64,000 nucleotides of DNA from Nesterenkonia sp. (GCF_029265375.1 NZ_JAJUJJ010000003.1:62001-126000); one strand, 5' to 3'; positions 31,018 through 40,653 are shown, counted from the first letter of the stretch. A program made the numbers and translations. Notes: generated by a model not told the origin, from the letters alone.

Positions 31018-31860
31018 TCAGTCGAAGAGTGCGAACAGCTCCTCGAAGCCGCGCTCCAGCCGGTCGCCCGCCCCCGGGGAGGAGGGCAGCAGCTGCACCC
31101 GCGACCGGTCCGTGATCAGCACCCAGGAGGCGATCTCAGGGGCCGATTCGGCAGGCAGGTTGGAGGTGATCACGTACTGGACCTGCGGCATCTCCACCGC
31201 CGCGGTCCAGGCGGCGCGCTGATCGCTGACGAAGAAGGAGCCCTCGTGACCGGTGGAAAGTTCCAGCGTCTCTTCGGTCACCGCATCCAGGTCCACCACA
31301 TTGTGAAGCTTCTCGCGGAGCGGATACAGCTCGCGTTCCTCCTCTTCCGGACGCGTCTCCGCCACATTGATGTAGTGCTCACCGTCGGAGAGGTGGGCCT
31401 GTATGGTGCGCACCCCCTCCAATGAGCTGGTCTCCAGGTACTGGTGGTCGTAGCCGCTGCGGTTGAGGTACGGCACCGACCAGCCCAGCTCCTTGAGCCC
31501 GGAGAGGTTCTCCACCGGGATCTCCCGGACCTCTGCACCGGTGCGCGCGCCGGGAAGCACCACTGCGGCCTCGCCGACCACATAATCCTCGTGGGTTCCC
31601 ACCGCTGGGGAGAGCGCCGATGCCATCGCAGCCTCTTCCCCGGAGTTCGCGCTGGAGTCCGGCTCAGGCTCGGGCGGCAGCAGCTCTTGGACGCTGCTGG
31701 TGGCAGCCGGCGCACGGCCGCCCAGAATCCACGCGGCAGCGACCATCACGCACGAAACCAGCACCAGCGAGGACAGAAATGCCGCGACCACCCAGCCCAG
31801 CCGGACATGGCCGGCTCGGCGTGCTGCAGTGCTCTGGGTGCTGCTGATATGCCGGGGCAT
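31018..31860 (-). CDS. Single-TM hypothetical protein with large extracytoplasmic domain
   Basis: TM GWVVAAFLSSLVLVSCVMVAAAWILGG then a 230-residue outer domain; located between tatB and a divergent O-methyltransferase gene. Confidence 0.75.
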   Translation of the reverse strand: MPRHISSTQSTAARRAGHVRLGWVVAAFLSSLVLVSCVMVAAAWILGGRAPAATSSVQELLPPEPEPDSSANSGEEAAMASALSPAVGTHEDYVVGEAAVVLPGARTGAEVREIPVENLSGLKELGWSVPYLNRSGYDHQYLETSSLEGVRTIQAHLSDGEHYINVAETRPEEEERELYPLREKLHNVVDLDAVTEETLELSTGHEGSFFVSDQRAAWTAAVEMPQVQYVITSNLPAESAPEIASWVLITDRSRVQLLPSSPGAGDRLERGFEELFALFD

Positions 31861-31994
31861 CCTTTCAAGGATGCCGCCCTTGGCTGAACATCGGCTTAAA
31901 TTATCCTGGACATTGGGTAGGGTCGGGGCGTCCGCGGCGACCCAGATTCCGGGGATTAGGATGAGGTGTCATCGCCGATGCGAGGAAGTGAGTT

Positions 31995-32636
31995 ATGAGC
32001 CCGGGTCAGACCGCCAAGCACTCCAGCTGGGCCTACGCGGAGGAGCATGCCGAGGAGGATCCTGTGCTCGAGCTGGCTCGCGCCCGCGCGTGGCAGCTGG
32101 GCGCCCGCCCGGTGAGCCCCGGCACCGCGTCGGCCCTGCAGCTGCTCGCCGCCGCCGTCGGTGCCTCGGCACTGGTGGAGATCGGCAGCGGCGCCGGGGT
32201 TTCCGGGACTGCGCTGCTGCGCGGGGCACCTTCGGGCGCGGTGCTGACCACTATCGATGCGGACCCTGACCACTCAGCGGCGGCCAAGGAGGTCTTCCGC
32301 GCCGAGTCGGTTCCCGCCTCTCGGACCCGGATGATCACCGGACGCGCCGAGACCGTGCTTCCGAGGCTGACCGCCGCCGGCTATGACCTTGTGTTCATCA
32401 ACGCTCCCGCGGAGGAGACCGGGCACTTCGCGGCGGAGGCTCTGCGGCTGCTGCGGTCAGGCGGACTGCTGCTGATCAATGACGCCCTGGACAATGACCG
32501 GGTGCCCAAACCCGCGGTGCGGGAGGACTCGACGCAGGCGATGCGGGAGCTGGAGCGCCGCCTGCGGGAGGACCCGCAGCTGACCACGGCCCTGCTGCCC
32601 ACCGGCACCGGCCTGCTTGCTGCGGTGAAAGCCTGA
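31995..32636 (+). CDS. Class I SAM-dependent O-methyltransferase
   Basis: LVEIGSGAGVSGTALLRGAPSGAVLTTIDADPDHSAAAKEVF; GYDLVFINAPAEE; LINDALDNDRV. Confidence 0.9.
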   Translation: MSPGQTAKHSSWAYAEEHAEEDPVLELARARAWQLGARPVSPGTASALQLLAAAVGASALVEIGSGAGVSGTALLRGAPSGAVLTTIDADPDHSAAAKEVFRAESVPASRTRMITGRAETVLPRLTAAGYDLVFINAPAEETGHFAAEALRLLRSGGLLLINDALDNDRVPKPAVREDSTQAMRELERRLREDPQLTTALLPTGTGLLAAVKA

Positions 32637-32642
32637 GCCGCT

Positions 32643-32813
32643 CTACTCCCCCACGGCCTCAATGAGGCACTGCTTCAGAGACTCAGCCTCTTCATTGTTG
32701 ATCTCCAGCACCAGGCGGCCTCCGCCGTCGATCGGCACGCGCATGATCAGGCTGCGCCCCTCTTGGGTGACTTCCATCGGGCCGTCGCCGGTGCGCGGTT
32801 TCATAGCAGCCAT
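32643..32813 (-). CDS. DUF3117 domain-containing protein
   Basis: MAAMKPRTGDGPMEVTQEGRSLIMRVPIDGGGRLVLEINNEEAESLKQCL. Confidence 0.92.
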   Translation of the reverse strand: MAAMKPRTGDGPMEVTQEGRSLIMRVPIDGGGRLVLEINNEEAESLKQCLIEAVGE

Positions 32814-32865
32814 CGAGAGAATCCTTCTTCCATTGTCGTGCCGTCGGAACACACTTGCTCAACCA

Positions 32866-33171
32866 TTATCTATCTGCCGCTGGAGGAATGTCATCTCCAT
32901 CACCCGCCTGTCGCAGCTGGGCTGCCAGAGCGTCGATCAGCTTGTCGACCTGATCCATCCGGTAGCCGCGCACCGCCGAGTCGAACTGCACCTGGTCCAG
33001 ATCGTCTGCGGTCAGCGGTCGGCCGGCCGCTGAGGACAGCAGCTGGTCGACGTCGTCGCCACCGGCGGCCGGGGACTCCTCCTCCGGGACGCGGGCCGGC
33101 TCCCAGCGGCCCAGCAGCACCACCACAATGAGACCGATGAGCGCCAGCGCCAGCAGGTACAGCCACATCAT
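32866..33171 (-). CDS. Short membrane protein with DivIVA-like segment
   Basis: N-terminal TM LYLLALALIGLIVVVLLG then LTADDLDQVQFDSAVRGYRMDQVDKLIDALAAQL (DivIVA N-terminal-domain pattern). Confidence 0.8.
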   Translation of the reverse strand: MMWLYLLALALIGLIVVVLLGRWEPARVPEEESPAAGGDDVDQLLSSAAGRPLTADDLDQVQFDSAVRGYRMDQVDKLIDALAAQLRQAGDGDDIPPAADR

Positions 33172-34121
33172 CCCTCCACCCTAACCGGCGGGGCGCACCA
33201 CGGCGCCGCCTCGCCGCCAGCGGTCTGCTGCTGCCCGGCCGGCACCCGGTCCTCTCCCGACGTTTCGCCGGCATCGGGCTGGACCAGCAGAGTCACCACC
33301 GCCAGGAGGATCACGTAGACGGCAAAGACCCGGAAATAGCCGCGGTAGAGCATGCGCAGCACCAGCCACAGGGCTCCCGCGCCCACCACCGCGGAGACGA
33401 TGAGAGCCAGGACGTAGGCCTCCCAACCCACGGCCAGCGTTTCGGAGTGTCCCAGCAGGGACAGCGACTTGAGTCCGGTGGCGGCCATGATGGTGGGGAT
33501 CGCTGCGAAGAAGCTGTACTGCGCAGCTGTGCGCCGGTGCATGCCCACCGCCAGCGCCGCTGCAATGGTCAGGCCCGAACGGCTGAGTCCGGGCAGCAGA
33601 GCCGCAGCCTGGGCGAAGCCGATCACCACTGCGGCCAGCACCGTCACCTGTGCCGCTGAGCGCCAGGTGCTCCGCACAGAGTCTGTCCACCACAGGACCG
33701 CTCCAGTGAGCAGCAGCAGCGCAGAGACCGCCCACGGGGCGGCGAAGACGCCGGTGCCGTAGGCACGGATCACCAAGCCCAGCACCCCGGTGACCGCGGT
33801 GGTGACCGCTCCCAGCACCATCAGCCGCAGATGAATCAGGTGACGCAGGGTGCCTCGGCGCCGCAGCAGAGCCAGGTCGCGCACCGTTCCGCGCAGCAGC
33901 CGTCCCAGCGGCTGATGCATCACCACCACCACGGAGACCATGGTGCCTAAGTGCACCACCAGGTTGAACAGAATCATCTCCGGGCTCTGCGGAGACGGAA
34001 GCGGGGATCCGGAAGCCGACAGCCAGTGCTGAGTGAGCACCAGGTGGGAGGAGGAGCTCACCGGGATGAACATGAAGAGCCCCTGGATCACCCCCAGCAG
34101 CAGGGCCTCGGCCAGTGTCAC
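33168..34121 (-). CDS. uppP: Undecaprenyl-diphosphate phosphatase
   Basis: LLLGVIQGLFMFIPVSSSSHLVL and LLPGLSRSGLTIAAALAVGMHRRTAAQYSFFAAIP. Confidence 0.96.
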   Translation of the reverse strand: MTLAEALLLGVIQGLFMFIPVSSSSHLVLTQHWLSASGSPLPSPQSPEMILFNLVVHLGTMVSVVVVMHQPLGRLLRGTVRDLALLRRRGTLRHLIHLRLMVLGAVTTAVTGVLGLVIRAYGTGVFAAPWAVSALLLLTGAVLWWTDSVRSTWRSAAQVTVLAAVVIGFAQAAALLPGLSRSGLTIAAALAVGMHRRTAAQYSFFAAIPTIMAATGLKSLSLLGHSETLAVGWEAYVLALIVSAVVGAGALWLVLRMLYRGYFRVFAVYVILLAVVTLLVQPDAGETSGEDRVPAGQQQTAGGEAAPWCAPPVRVEG

Positions 34122-34909
34122 CGGGCAGAGTCGACCAACTGGGGCAGAAGCTGGCCGGAGGGGCCGCGCAGTGAGTAGTCCATCACCTCGGACAGCTCGG
34201 TCTGCTCCGGATTGATCTCCACCAGAGGAGCGCCGCGCTCCAGGGCCAGCAGGGGCAGCGACGCTGCCGGCTGCACCATCCCGGAGGTGCCGACCACCAG
34301 CACCAGATCAGCGGCACGGATGCATGCCGCAGCCGCGTCAAAGGTTTCCATCGGAAGCATTTCGCCGAACCAGACCACACCGGGCCGCAGAGTCCCGCTC
34401 CCGCACGCCGCACAGACCGGCGGCTCCTCCGGCTGGTCAGGGGGCTGCCAGCCGTTGTAGTTCCCGGCGGGCACATCTGCCGGCGCATCACATTCGAAGC
34501 AGCGGTGCGCGAAGATGCTGCCGTGCAGGTGGCCCAGCACCTCGGCGCCGGCCCGCTCGTGAAGATCATCCACGTTCTGCGTCACGATGCTCAGCTCTCC
34601 CCCGGTCTGCCGGAGAGCCTTCTGCCAGCGTGCCAGCGCGGTGTGCCCCGGATTGGGATCCACCTGCCGGATCAGCGATTGGCGCCACCGGTACCAGGTC
34701 CATACGCGGGCCGGGTCCGCCTCATAGGCCTCAACGGTGGCCAGGTCGGCTGCGGAGAACCTCTCCCAGAGGCCGGTCTGCACCTCGCGGAAGGTGGGCA
34801 CCCCTGATTCAGCGCTGATGCCAGCGCCGGTGAGCACCGCGACGCGCTGGGCCCTGCGCGCCAGGTCCGCCACCTCCGGACTGACCTGATCCAACTGTCT
34901 GACCACCAA
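34118..34909 (-). CDS. cobB: Sir2 family NAD-dependent protein deacylase
   Basis: VLTGAGISAESGVPTFR, TQNVDDLHERAG, LHGSIFAHRC, PGVVWFGEMLP. Confidence 0.95.
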   Translation of the reverse strand: MVVRQLDQVSPEVADLARRAQRVAVLTGAGISAESGVPTFREVQTGLWERFSAADLATVEAYEADPARVWTWYRWRQSLIRQVDPNPGHTALARWQKALRQTGGELSIVTQNVDDLHERAGAEVLGHLHGSIFAHRCFECDAPADVPAGNYNGWQPPDQPEEPPVCAACGSGTLRPGVVWFGEMLPMETFDAAAACIRAADLVLVVGTSGMVQPAASLPLLALERGAPLVEINPEQTELSEVMDYSLRGPSGQLLPQLVDSAR

Positions 34910-34915
34910 ACCTCC

Positions 34916-34939
34916 AACTGTTTGCTATCGCAAATAGTT
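34916..34939. promoter_or_regulatory. 24-bp inverted repeat in the cobB/DUF4870 divergent promoter (candidate MarR/PadR-type operator)
   Basis: AACTGTTTGC-TATC-GCAAATAGTT: 10-bp arms, one mismatch; followed by TACAGT at 34944-34949 as a possible -10. Confidence 0.55.
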
Positions 34940-34985
34940 TCTGTACAGTGGGACTCCTCATCAGGATCACACACAGGAGGACCGC

Positions 34986-35399
34986 ATGTCACAGCACCCG
35001 CAGGGCCCCGGCGACCCGCACGATCCGCGCTACGGGCACCACTCCCCCTACGGCGACGGCCCCACGCCGGCACCGCTGAGCGCCGGCGAAGAGCAGGGCT
35101 GGGGCGTGGCCATTCACCTGGGAGGAATCTTTGTCTCCTGGCTGGTGCCGCTGGTGGTGTGGCTGGTGTTCCGGGAACGCTCCCGGATGATCGACGATCA
35201 CGGCAAGGAAGCGCTGAACTGGCAGATCACATTGTTCATCGCCTACGTGATAGGCGGCATCCTCACAGTGGTGCTCATCGGCTTCGTGGTGATTCTGGCA
35301 GCCTGGCTGTGCGCGCTGATATTCGGCATCATCGCCGCGGTGGCCGCCTATCAGCGCCGGCCCTACCGCTATCCGTTCAACATCCGGTTCATCAAATAG
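34986..35399 (+). CDS. DUF4870 domain-containing membrane protein
   Basis: WGVAIHLGGIFVSWLVPLVVWLVFRERSRMIDDHGKEALNWQITLFIAYVIGGIL. Confidence 0.93.
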   Translation: MSQHPQGPGDPHDPRYGHHSPYGDGPTPAPLSAGEEQGWGVAIHLGGIFVSWLVPLVVWLVFRERSRMIDDHGKEALNWQITLFIAYVIGGILTVVLIGFVVILAAWLCALIFGIIAAVAAYQRRPYRYPFNIRFIK

Positions 35400-35415
35400 C
35401 GACGGCGGACCGGAC

Positions 35416-36285
35416 TCAGGACTTGCGGTTATAGATGAACATGGACAGCGGGCCGAAGATCGCCACCAGCACTGCACAGTAGATCAGCACAGTGGTGATG
35501 CTGCCGGCGTCGACGGTGCCCTCCATCAGTTCGCGGATGGCGCCCACCACATTGGAGACCGGGTTGACCTCTGCGAAGGCCCGCACCGGTCCGGGCATAG
35601 TCTGCGGATCGGCGAAGATGTTGGAGACGAACGTCAGCGGCATCATGATGAACATGGACACGCCCATCGCTGCCTGCTCGGTGCGCATCAGCAGCGCCAC
35701 AGTGGTCCAGACCCAGGAGAGGCAGAAGCTGAAGACCAGCAGCAGCAGGAAGGCGCCGAGCACACCGGTGAGCCCGCCGTCGGGCCGGAACCCCATGATG
35801 AAGCCGACCGCGAGGATGATCACACCGGCGATGGTGTAGCGCACCTGGTCTCCCAGCAGCGCGCCCACCAGCTGGGCCGGCCTCCAGGTGGGCAGGGACC
35901 GGAACCGGTCGAAGACGCCCTTGGAGATGTCGCGGTTCAAGGTGAGGCCGGTGTACATGGTGATCATCACCAGGGTCTGGGCGAAGACGCCAGGGATGAG
36001 GAACTGCACATAGGCGTCCACCGCTGCCGAGGAGTCCCCGGTGCCTGCCATGGTCTCCCCGATGGCCCCGCCGAAGACGTAGGTCATCATCACCGTCATC
36101 ATGATCGGGAAGATGGTCACATCGAAGAGCTGCTCAGGAATGTGCTTGATCTTCAGCAGCGCTCGCCAGCCGTAGGTCAGGGAGGCCGAGGCCGCTCCTG
36201 ACGGGGTGGGCCGCTGGTCGTCGTTGAGCAGCACGCCGCGGATGGTGCGGGCCTGCGAGGCCTGATGGGTTGTCTGCGCGCTCAT
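35416..36285 (-). CDS. ABC transporter permease (DrrB/ABC-2 type)
   Basis: FPIMMTVMMTYVFGGAIG; LIPGVFAQTLVMITMYTGLTLNRDISKGVFDRFRSLP. Confidence 0.92.
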   Translation of the reverse strand: MSAQTTHQASQARTIRGVLLNDDQRPTPSGAASASLTYGWRALLKIKHIPEQLFDVTIFPIMMTVMMTYVFGGAIGETMAGTGDSSAAVDAYVQFLIPGVFAQTLVMITMYTGLTLNRDISKGVFDRFRSLPTWRPAQLVGALLGDQVRYTIAGVIILAVGFIMGFRPDGGLTGVLGAFLLLLVFSFCLSWVWTTVALLMRTEQAAMGVSMFIMMPLTFVSNIFADPQTMPGPVRAFAEVNPVSNVVGAIRELMEGTVDAGSITTVLIYCAVLVAIFGPLSMFIYNRKS

Positions 36286-37316
36286 CGTCCTGCTCCTGTG
36301 TGATCACCGGCCGCGGCGGCGGCTGGGTCCGGTTCCTCAGTGTCCTCATCGCTGGGCTCGGCCTCAGCGGGTTTGCCGGTCAGGGCGAGGAAGACCTCGT
36401 CCAGGCTGGGCTGGCCGAATGCGAAGGTCTCCACTCCGATTCCGGCCTGCTCCAGAGCGGCCAGCCCGTCGGAGGTGCGGGCCTGCTCCTGCAGAGAGAC
36501 GGTCAGCGCGGTCGGGTCGGCCTCGCGGACCACTCCCCCGCCCAGCGTGGTCGCCAGGATCTCCGCGGCCTGCTCCCGCTCGGCCGGATCCACCACTCGC
36601 ACCTTCAGGGCGCCGGAGCCGACCTGGGCCTTCAGCTGACCCGGGGTGCCTTCGGCGATCACCCGTCCATGGTCGATCACCGCCAGCCGGTCGGCCAGCT
36701 GGTCGGCCTCCTCCAGGTACTGGGTGGTCAGCAGCACCGTGGTGCCGCCGTCGACCAGGGTGCGGATGATGTCCCACACCTGGTTGCGGCTTCGCGGGTC
36801 GATGCCGGTGGTCGGCTCGTCCAGGAAGATCATCTCCGGGGTGACCAGCAGGGAGCCGGCGATGTCCAGGCGTCGCCGCATCCCGCCGGAGTATTTCTTG
36901 ACCTGCCGGCCTGCCGCATCGCTGAGTCCGAAGGCTTCCAGCAGGTCTGCGCCGCGGCGGCGAGCAGCTGGTCCGGAGAAGCCCTGCAGCCGGCCGAGCA
37001 GCACCAGGTTTTCGATGCCGGTGAGGTCCTCGTCCAGGGAGGCGAACTGGCCGGTCAGCGCGATCTTGGAGCGAATGGCCTTCGGCTCGGCGAGCACATT
37101 GTGGCCCAGCACCTCCGCTTCGCCTGCGTCTGGGCGCAGCAGGGTGGCCAGCATCCGGATGGCGGTGGTCTTGCCGGCACCGTTGGGGCCGAGTACCCCG
37201 TAGATGCCGCCGCGCGGGATGGTGAGGTCTATTCCGTCGACGGCGGTGTTGTCGCCGAATCTTTTGACCAGCCCTCGGGTGACGACGGCAGGCTCGGTGG
37301 TGGGTGCGGTTCTCAC
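36282..37316 (-). CDS. ABC transporter ATP-binding protein (DrrA/daunorubicin-resistance type)
   Basis: GVLGPNGAGKTTAIRMLATLLRPDAGEA; YSGGMRRRLDIAGSLLVTPEMIFLDEPTTGIDPRSRNQVW; 4-bp overlap with the permease gene. Confidence 0.95.
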   Translation of the reverse strand: MRTAPTTEPAVVTRGLVKRFGDNTAVDGIDLTIPRGGIYGVLGPNGAGKTTAIRMLATLLRPDAGEAEVLGHNVLAEPKAIRSKIALTGQFASLDEDLTGIENLVLLGRLQGFSGPAARRRGADLLEAFGLSDAAGRQVKKYSGGMRRRLDIAGSLLVTPEMIFLDEPTTGIDPRSRNQVWDIIRTLVDGGTTVLLTTQYLEEADQLADRLAVIDHGRVIAEGTPGQLKAQVGSGALKVRVVDPAEREQAAEILATTLGGGVVREADPTALTVSLQEQARTSDGLAALEQAGIGVETFAFGQPSLDEVFLALTGKPAEAEPSDEDTEEPDPAAAAAGDHTGAGR

Positions 37317-37396
37317 GTCTGTTCCTCTGTGCGAAAGGTGCGTCAGGCTCGATGGTGCGTACCCATCCTACGGGCTGCCGGCCGTGTGCTGAATGC

Positions 37397-39556
37397 TCAG
37401 CTGCTGCGGTTCAGAGTCTTGGCCAGCCAGCGGTGGATGAGCGCGTTCATCACAGCCTGCTGCTCGGGATTGGCTGCCCCGCCGTGGCCGCCTTCGGTGT
37501 TCTCCCAGTAGGTGACCTCTGCGCCGAGCTCCTCCAGGGCGGCGGTCATTTTGCGTGCATGGCCGGGGTGGACGCGGTCGTCCTTGGTGGAGGTGGTCAG
37601 CAGCACCGGCGGATACTCCGCGCCGCGGCGCAGCAGATGGTAGGGCGAGAAGGTCTGCAGATACTCCCAGTCCTCGGTCTCCGGATCCCCGTACTCAGCC
37701 CGCCAGCTGGCTCCGGCCAGCAGCTGGGCGTAGCGCTTCATGTCAAGCAGGGGCACCTGGATCACCACTGCTCCGAAGAGCTCGGGATACTGGGTGAGCA
37801 TATTGCCGGTGAGCAGCCCTCCATTGGACCCGCCGCGGCAGGCCAGCTGATCAGTGGTGGTCACCCCGGAGGCGACCAGGTCCCGCGCCACTGCGGCGAA
37901 GTCCTCGTAGGCTCGGTGCCGGTTCTGCTTCCGCGCTGCCTGGTGCCAGCGGGGGCCGTATTCGCCGCCGCCGCGGATATTGGCCACCGCGAAGATGCCG
38001 CCGGATTCCAGCCAGGCTTTGCCGACAAGCCCCAGATAGTGGGGCGTCTGGCTGATCTCGAAGCCGCCATAGCCGTAGAGCACGGTGGGACGGGGCGCCG
38101 TTCCGGCGATAGTTTCGCTGGGCACTGCCTCAGCAGCGTGCTGCACAGCCTCGGCCGGACCGATGAGGAAGTAGGGCACCTCGGTGCCGTCGTCGCTGGT
38201 GGTGAACCGCTGGACAGCGGCCAGGCCTTCAGCGTCAAAGCGTTCCGGGGCCCGTTTGACCAGCTCTATAGTCTCGGCTCCGCCTGCAGCCAGTTCGCCC
38301 AGGGATCCAAGGTACAGGCTGGTGGGGGTCAGGAAGTCATCGGCGGTGATCCAGACCTGGTCGCTGGCGCGCGCATCGTAGGCACCCAGGCTCAGGGATC
38401 CGGTGACCTCCTGCAGCACCCGGGCGCAGCGCCATTCGCCGGTCCCCGGATCGCGCCAGTGGGCCTGGATGTGTTCGACGACGTCCTCCATCACGGTGAG
38501 CGCGAAGAAGCTGCGGGTAGCGGTGATGCCCTGCAGGGATGTGGACTCGGTGGGCACAAACAGCGGGGTCAGCCCGCCGCGGCCGTCCAGGAAGGACTCA
38601 GCCTCGGCCACGTAGAGGCTCCCTCCGGGCAGGGTGGTGCCGGCGATGCTCGCCTCGGTGCGCGGAGCGAAGAAGATCAGATCGCGGTGAAATCCGACTC
38701 GCACATCGGTGGGCACCTCGATGCGGCGCAGTGTGGGGCTCTTGCCCTGGTAGTCGATCAGGTAGGTCTCGGCGTCGTAGAAGCCCAGCAGCCGCTGGCC
38801 GATATGACGTTCGTAGCCCGGGGTGGAGTCATAGACTGCGCCTGCGGCCATATCGTCGGACGCCGCTGAGAGGATCGGTTCGGCCTCAGCCAAGTCGGTC
38901 CCGCGTCTCCACTGCCGCACGATGCGCGGATATCCGGAGGTGGTCACCGGGTCCTGTGCGCCGCGGCCGGGCTGGTCGGTGGCGGCGTATACGGTGTTCG
39001 CGTCGATCCAGCTGAGCCCGCCTTTGCCTTCTGGACGGTAGAAGCCGCCGTCCTCCGGCGGGATGAATTCCCCGCGCAGCAGGTCGAACTCGCGGGTCAC
39101 ATCGGCGTCGGAGCCCCCGGGCGAGAGATCGATCAGCGCCCGGGACCAGCCCGGGATCTCGCCGTCGGTCTGTTCGGGCCGCAGCAGCGTGGCGCCGTGC
39201 CAGACCCATGTGGTGCCTTCGGCGGCTGAGAGGGCGTCCAGGTCCAGCAGCACTTCCCATTGGGGGTTCTCGCTGCGGTAGGAGGCCAGTGTGGTGCGCC
39301 GCCAGATGCCCTGCGGGTGCTCCGCGTCGGTCCAGAAGTTGTAGAGATGCTCGCCGCGCTTGGTGACCCCGGGGATGCGGTCGGAGGCGTCGAGGATCGC
39401 CTGCAGGGAGTCCTTCAGCGGGCCGAACTGGTCATCGATCAGTGCCTCTTCGGCACGAGCGTTGCGCGCGGCGACCCAGGCCGCCGCGTCATCGCCGTCG
39501 ACGTCCTCCAGCCAGAGGAACGGGTCATTGTCGGGGTCGATCAAGCGGGCAGACAT
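37397..39556 (-). CDS. Prolyl oligopeptidase family serine peptidase
   Basis: LYGYGGFEISQTPHYLGLVGKAWLESGGIFAVANIRGGGEYGPRWHQAA; CRGGSNGGLLTGNML; HPGHARKMTAALEELG. Confidence 0.94.
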   Translation of the reverse strand: MSARLIDPDNDPFLWLEDVDGDDAAAWVAARNARAEEALIDDQFGPLKDSLQAILDASDRIPGVTKRGEHLYNFWTDAEHPQGIWRRTTLASYRSENPQWEVLLDLDALSAAEGTTWVWHGATLLRPEQTDGEIPGWSRALIDLSPGGSDADVTREFDLLRGEFIPPEDGGFYRPEGKGGLSWIDANTVYAATDQPGRGAQDPVTTSGYPRIVRQWRRGTDLAEAEPILSAASDDMAAGAVYDSTPGYERHIGQRLLGFYDAETYLIDYQGKSPTLRRIEVPTDVRVGFHRDLIFFAPRTEASIAGTTLPGGSLYVAEAESFLDGRGGLTPLFVPTESTSLQGITATRSFFALTVMEDVVEHIQAHWRDPGTGEWRCARVLQEVTGSLSLGAYDARASDQVWITADDFLTPTSLYLGSLGELAAGGAETIELVKRAPERFDAEGLAAVQRFTTSDDGTEVPYFLIGPAEAVQHAAEAVPSETIAGTAPRPTVLYGYGGFEISQTPHYLGLVGKAWLESGGIFAVANIRGGGEYGPRWHQAARKQNRHRAYEDFAAVARDLVASGVTTTDQLACRGGSNGGLLTGNMLTQYPELFGAVVIQVPLLDMKRYAQLLAGASWRAEYGDPETEDWEYLQTFSPYHLLRRGAEYPPVLLTTSTKDDRVHPGHARKMTAALEELGAEVTYWENTEGGHGGAANPEQQAVMNALIHRWLAKTLNRSS

Positions 39557-39582
39557 GAGCCCAACTCTACCCACCGGGGGTG

Positions 39583-40653
39583 TCAGCGCACCTCGATGCG
39601 CACCTCGCCCTCCACCGGCTGACCGCTGTATCCGGAGATGATGATGGTGGCAGTGCCGTCCTCAGGCGCGTCGAGCTGCAGATAGGGGTCGAACACATTG
39701 CCGGTGTCCGGGCCGCGGGAGCCGCGATCATCATTGTCCTCCACCAGGCCACCGGGCAGGCTGGCCTCCAGCACGGCGTCTCCGTCCCCGTCGCTGCTGC
39801 GCACGTCTACCGTCAGGGTATCCAGGGCTGAGACGTCAATCACCCGCACCCACTCTTCGCCTGGGGCGACGGAGAAGTCGTGGCGTCCGGTGCTGATCTC
39901 TTCGAATTCGACCGATTCGGCGGTCAGCGTCACCTCGGCCGGGTCGCCGTAGTACTCCGAGACTTCGATCTCATACTCGCCCGGCTCCAGGGACAGCCGC
40001 AGCCCGGCGTCCCTGCCGTTCGAGCTCGGCGAGCCGCCGTCGTCTGCCGAGTGCGAGGCAGCGGGGCCGTAGATGTCCAGCACCGGATCGACGGTGCCGG
40101 AGCTGGTGGTGTAGATGTGGTAGGGACCCGGTTCCTCGACGGTCAGGGTCGCCTGCTCCGGGGTATGGCGGCTGAGGCTGAGCTGGACCGGTTGCCCGAG
40201 AACCAGGCTGGTGTCCTCTTCAGCCGGCTGCGACCTCATGGTCTCCTCCGGCTCCTCCGGGGTGGTTTCCTCCGGCGAGGCCGCATCCTCAGGCGCCGGT
40301 TCCTGCAGCTGCGGTCCGGCGGCCTCGTCCAGGTCCCACGAGGGGGTGGTGTTCTGGTGGCTGGTGGCCAGCACCGCGATCAGACCGCCGAGAGCGAGCA
40401 CGAGCACCAGCGCGAGCACCCCGACCACGCCCAGGGCGGCTCCGTCCAGCCCGCTGGACTCGCCATAGGGAGAGGCCTCTGCCCGGTGCGGGGGTGTGTA
40501 GTTCGACGGCTGTTCTGCCTGCGGCTGCGGTCCGTTCTGCCCGTTCGGCACGCTCTGGCCGGGCGGCGAGCTCTGCTCTGTCCAGCGCTGGCCGTCCCAA
40601 TACCGGGTGCCGGGTCCGTAGGGGTCCGGGTACCACCCTGCTGCCGAGCTCAT
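39583..40653 (-). CDS. DUF2510 domain-containing membrane protein with PPC-like extracellular region
   Basis: AGWYPDPYGPGTRYWDGQRWTEQ (DUF2510), one TM, C-terminal beta-rich domain. Confidence 0.85.
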   Translation of the reverse strand: MSSAAGWYPDPYGPGTRYWDGQRWTEQSSPPGQSVPNGQNGPQPQAEQPSNYTPPHRAEASPYGESSGLDGAALGVVGVLALVLVLALGGLIAVLATSHQNTTPSWDLDEAAGPQLQEPAPEDAASPEETTPEEPEETMRSQPAEEDTSLVLGQPVQLSLSRHTPEQATLTVEEPGPYHIYTTSSGTVDPVLDIYGPAASHSADDGGSPSSNGRDAGLRLSLEPGEYEIEVSEYYGDPAEVTLTAESVEFEEISTGRHDFSVAPGEEWVRVIDVSALDTLTVDVRSSDGDGDAVLEASLPGGLVEDNDDRGSRGPDTGNVFDPYLQLDAPEDGTATIIISGYSGQPVEGEVRIEVR

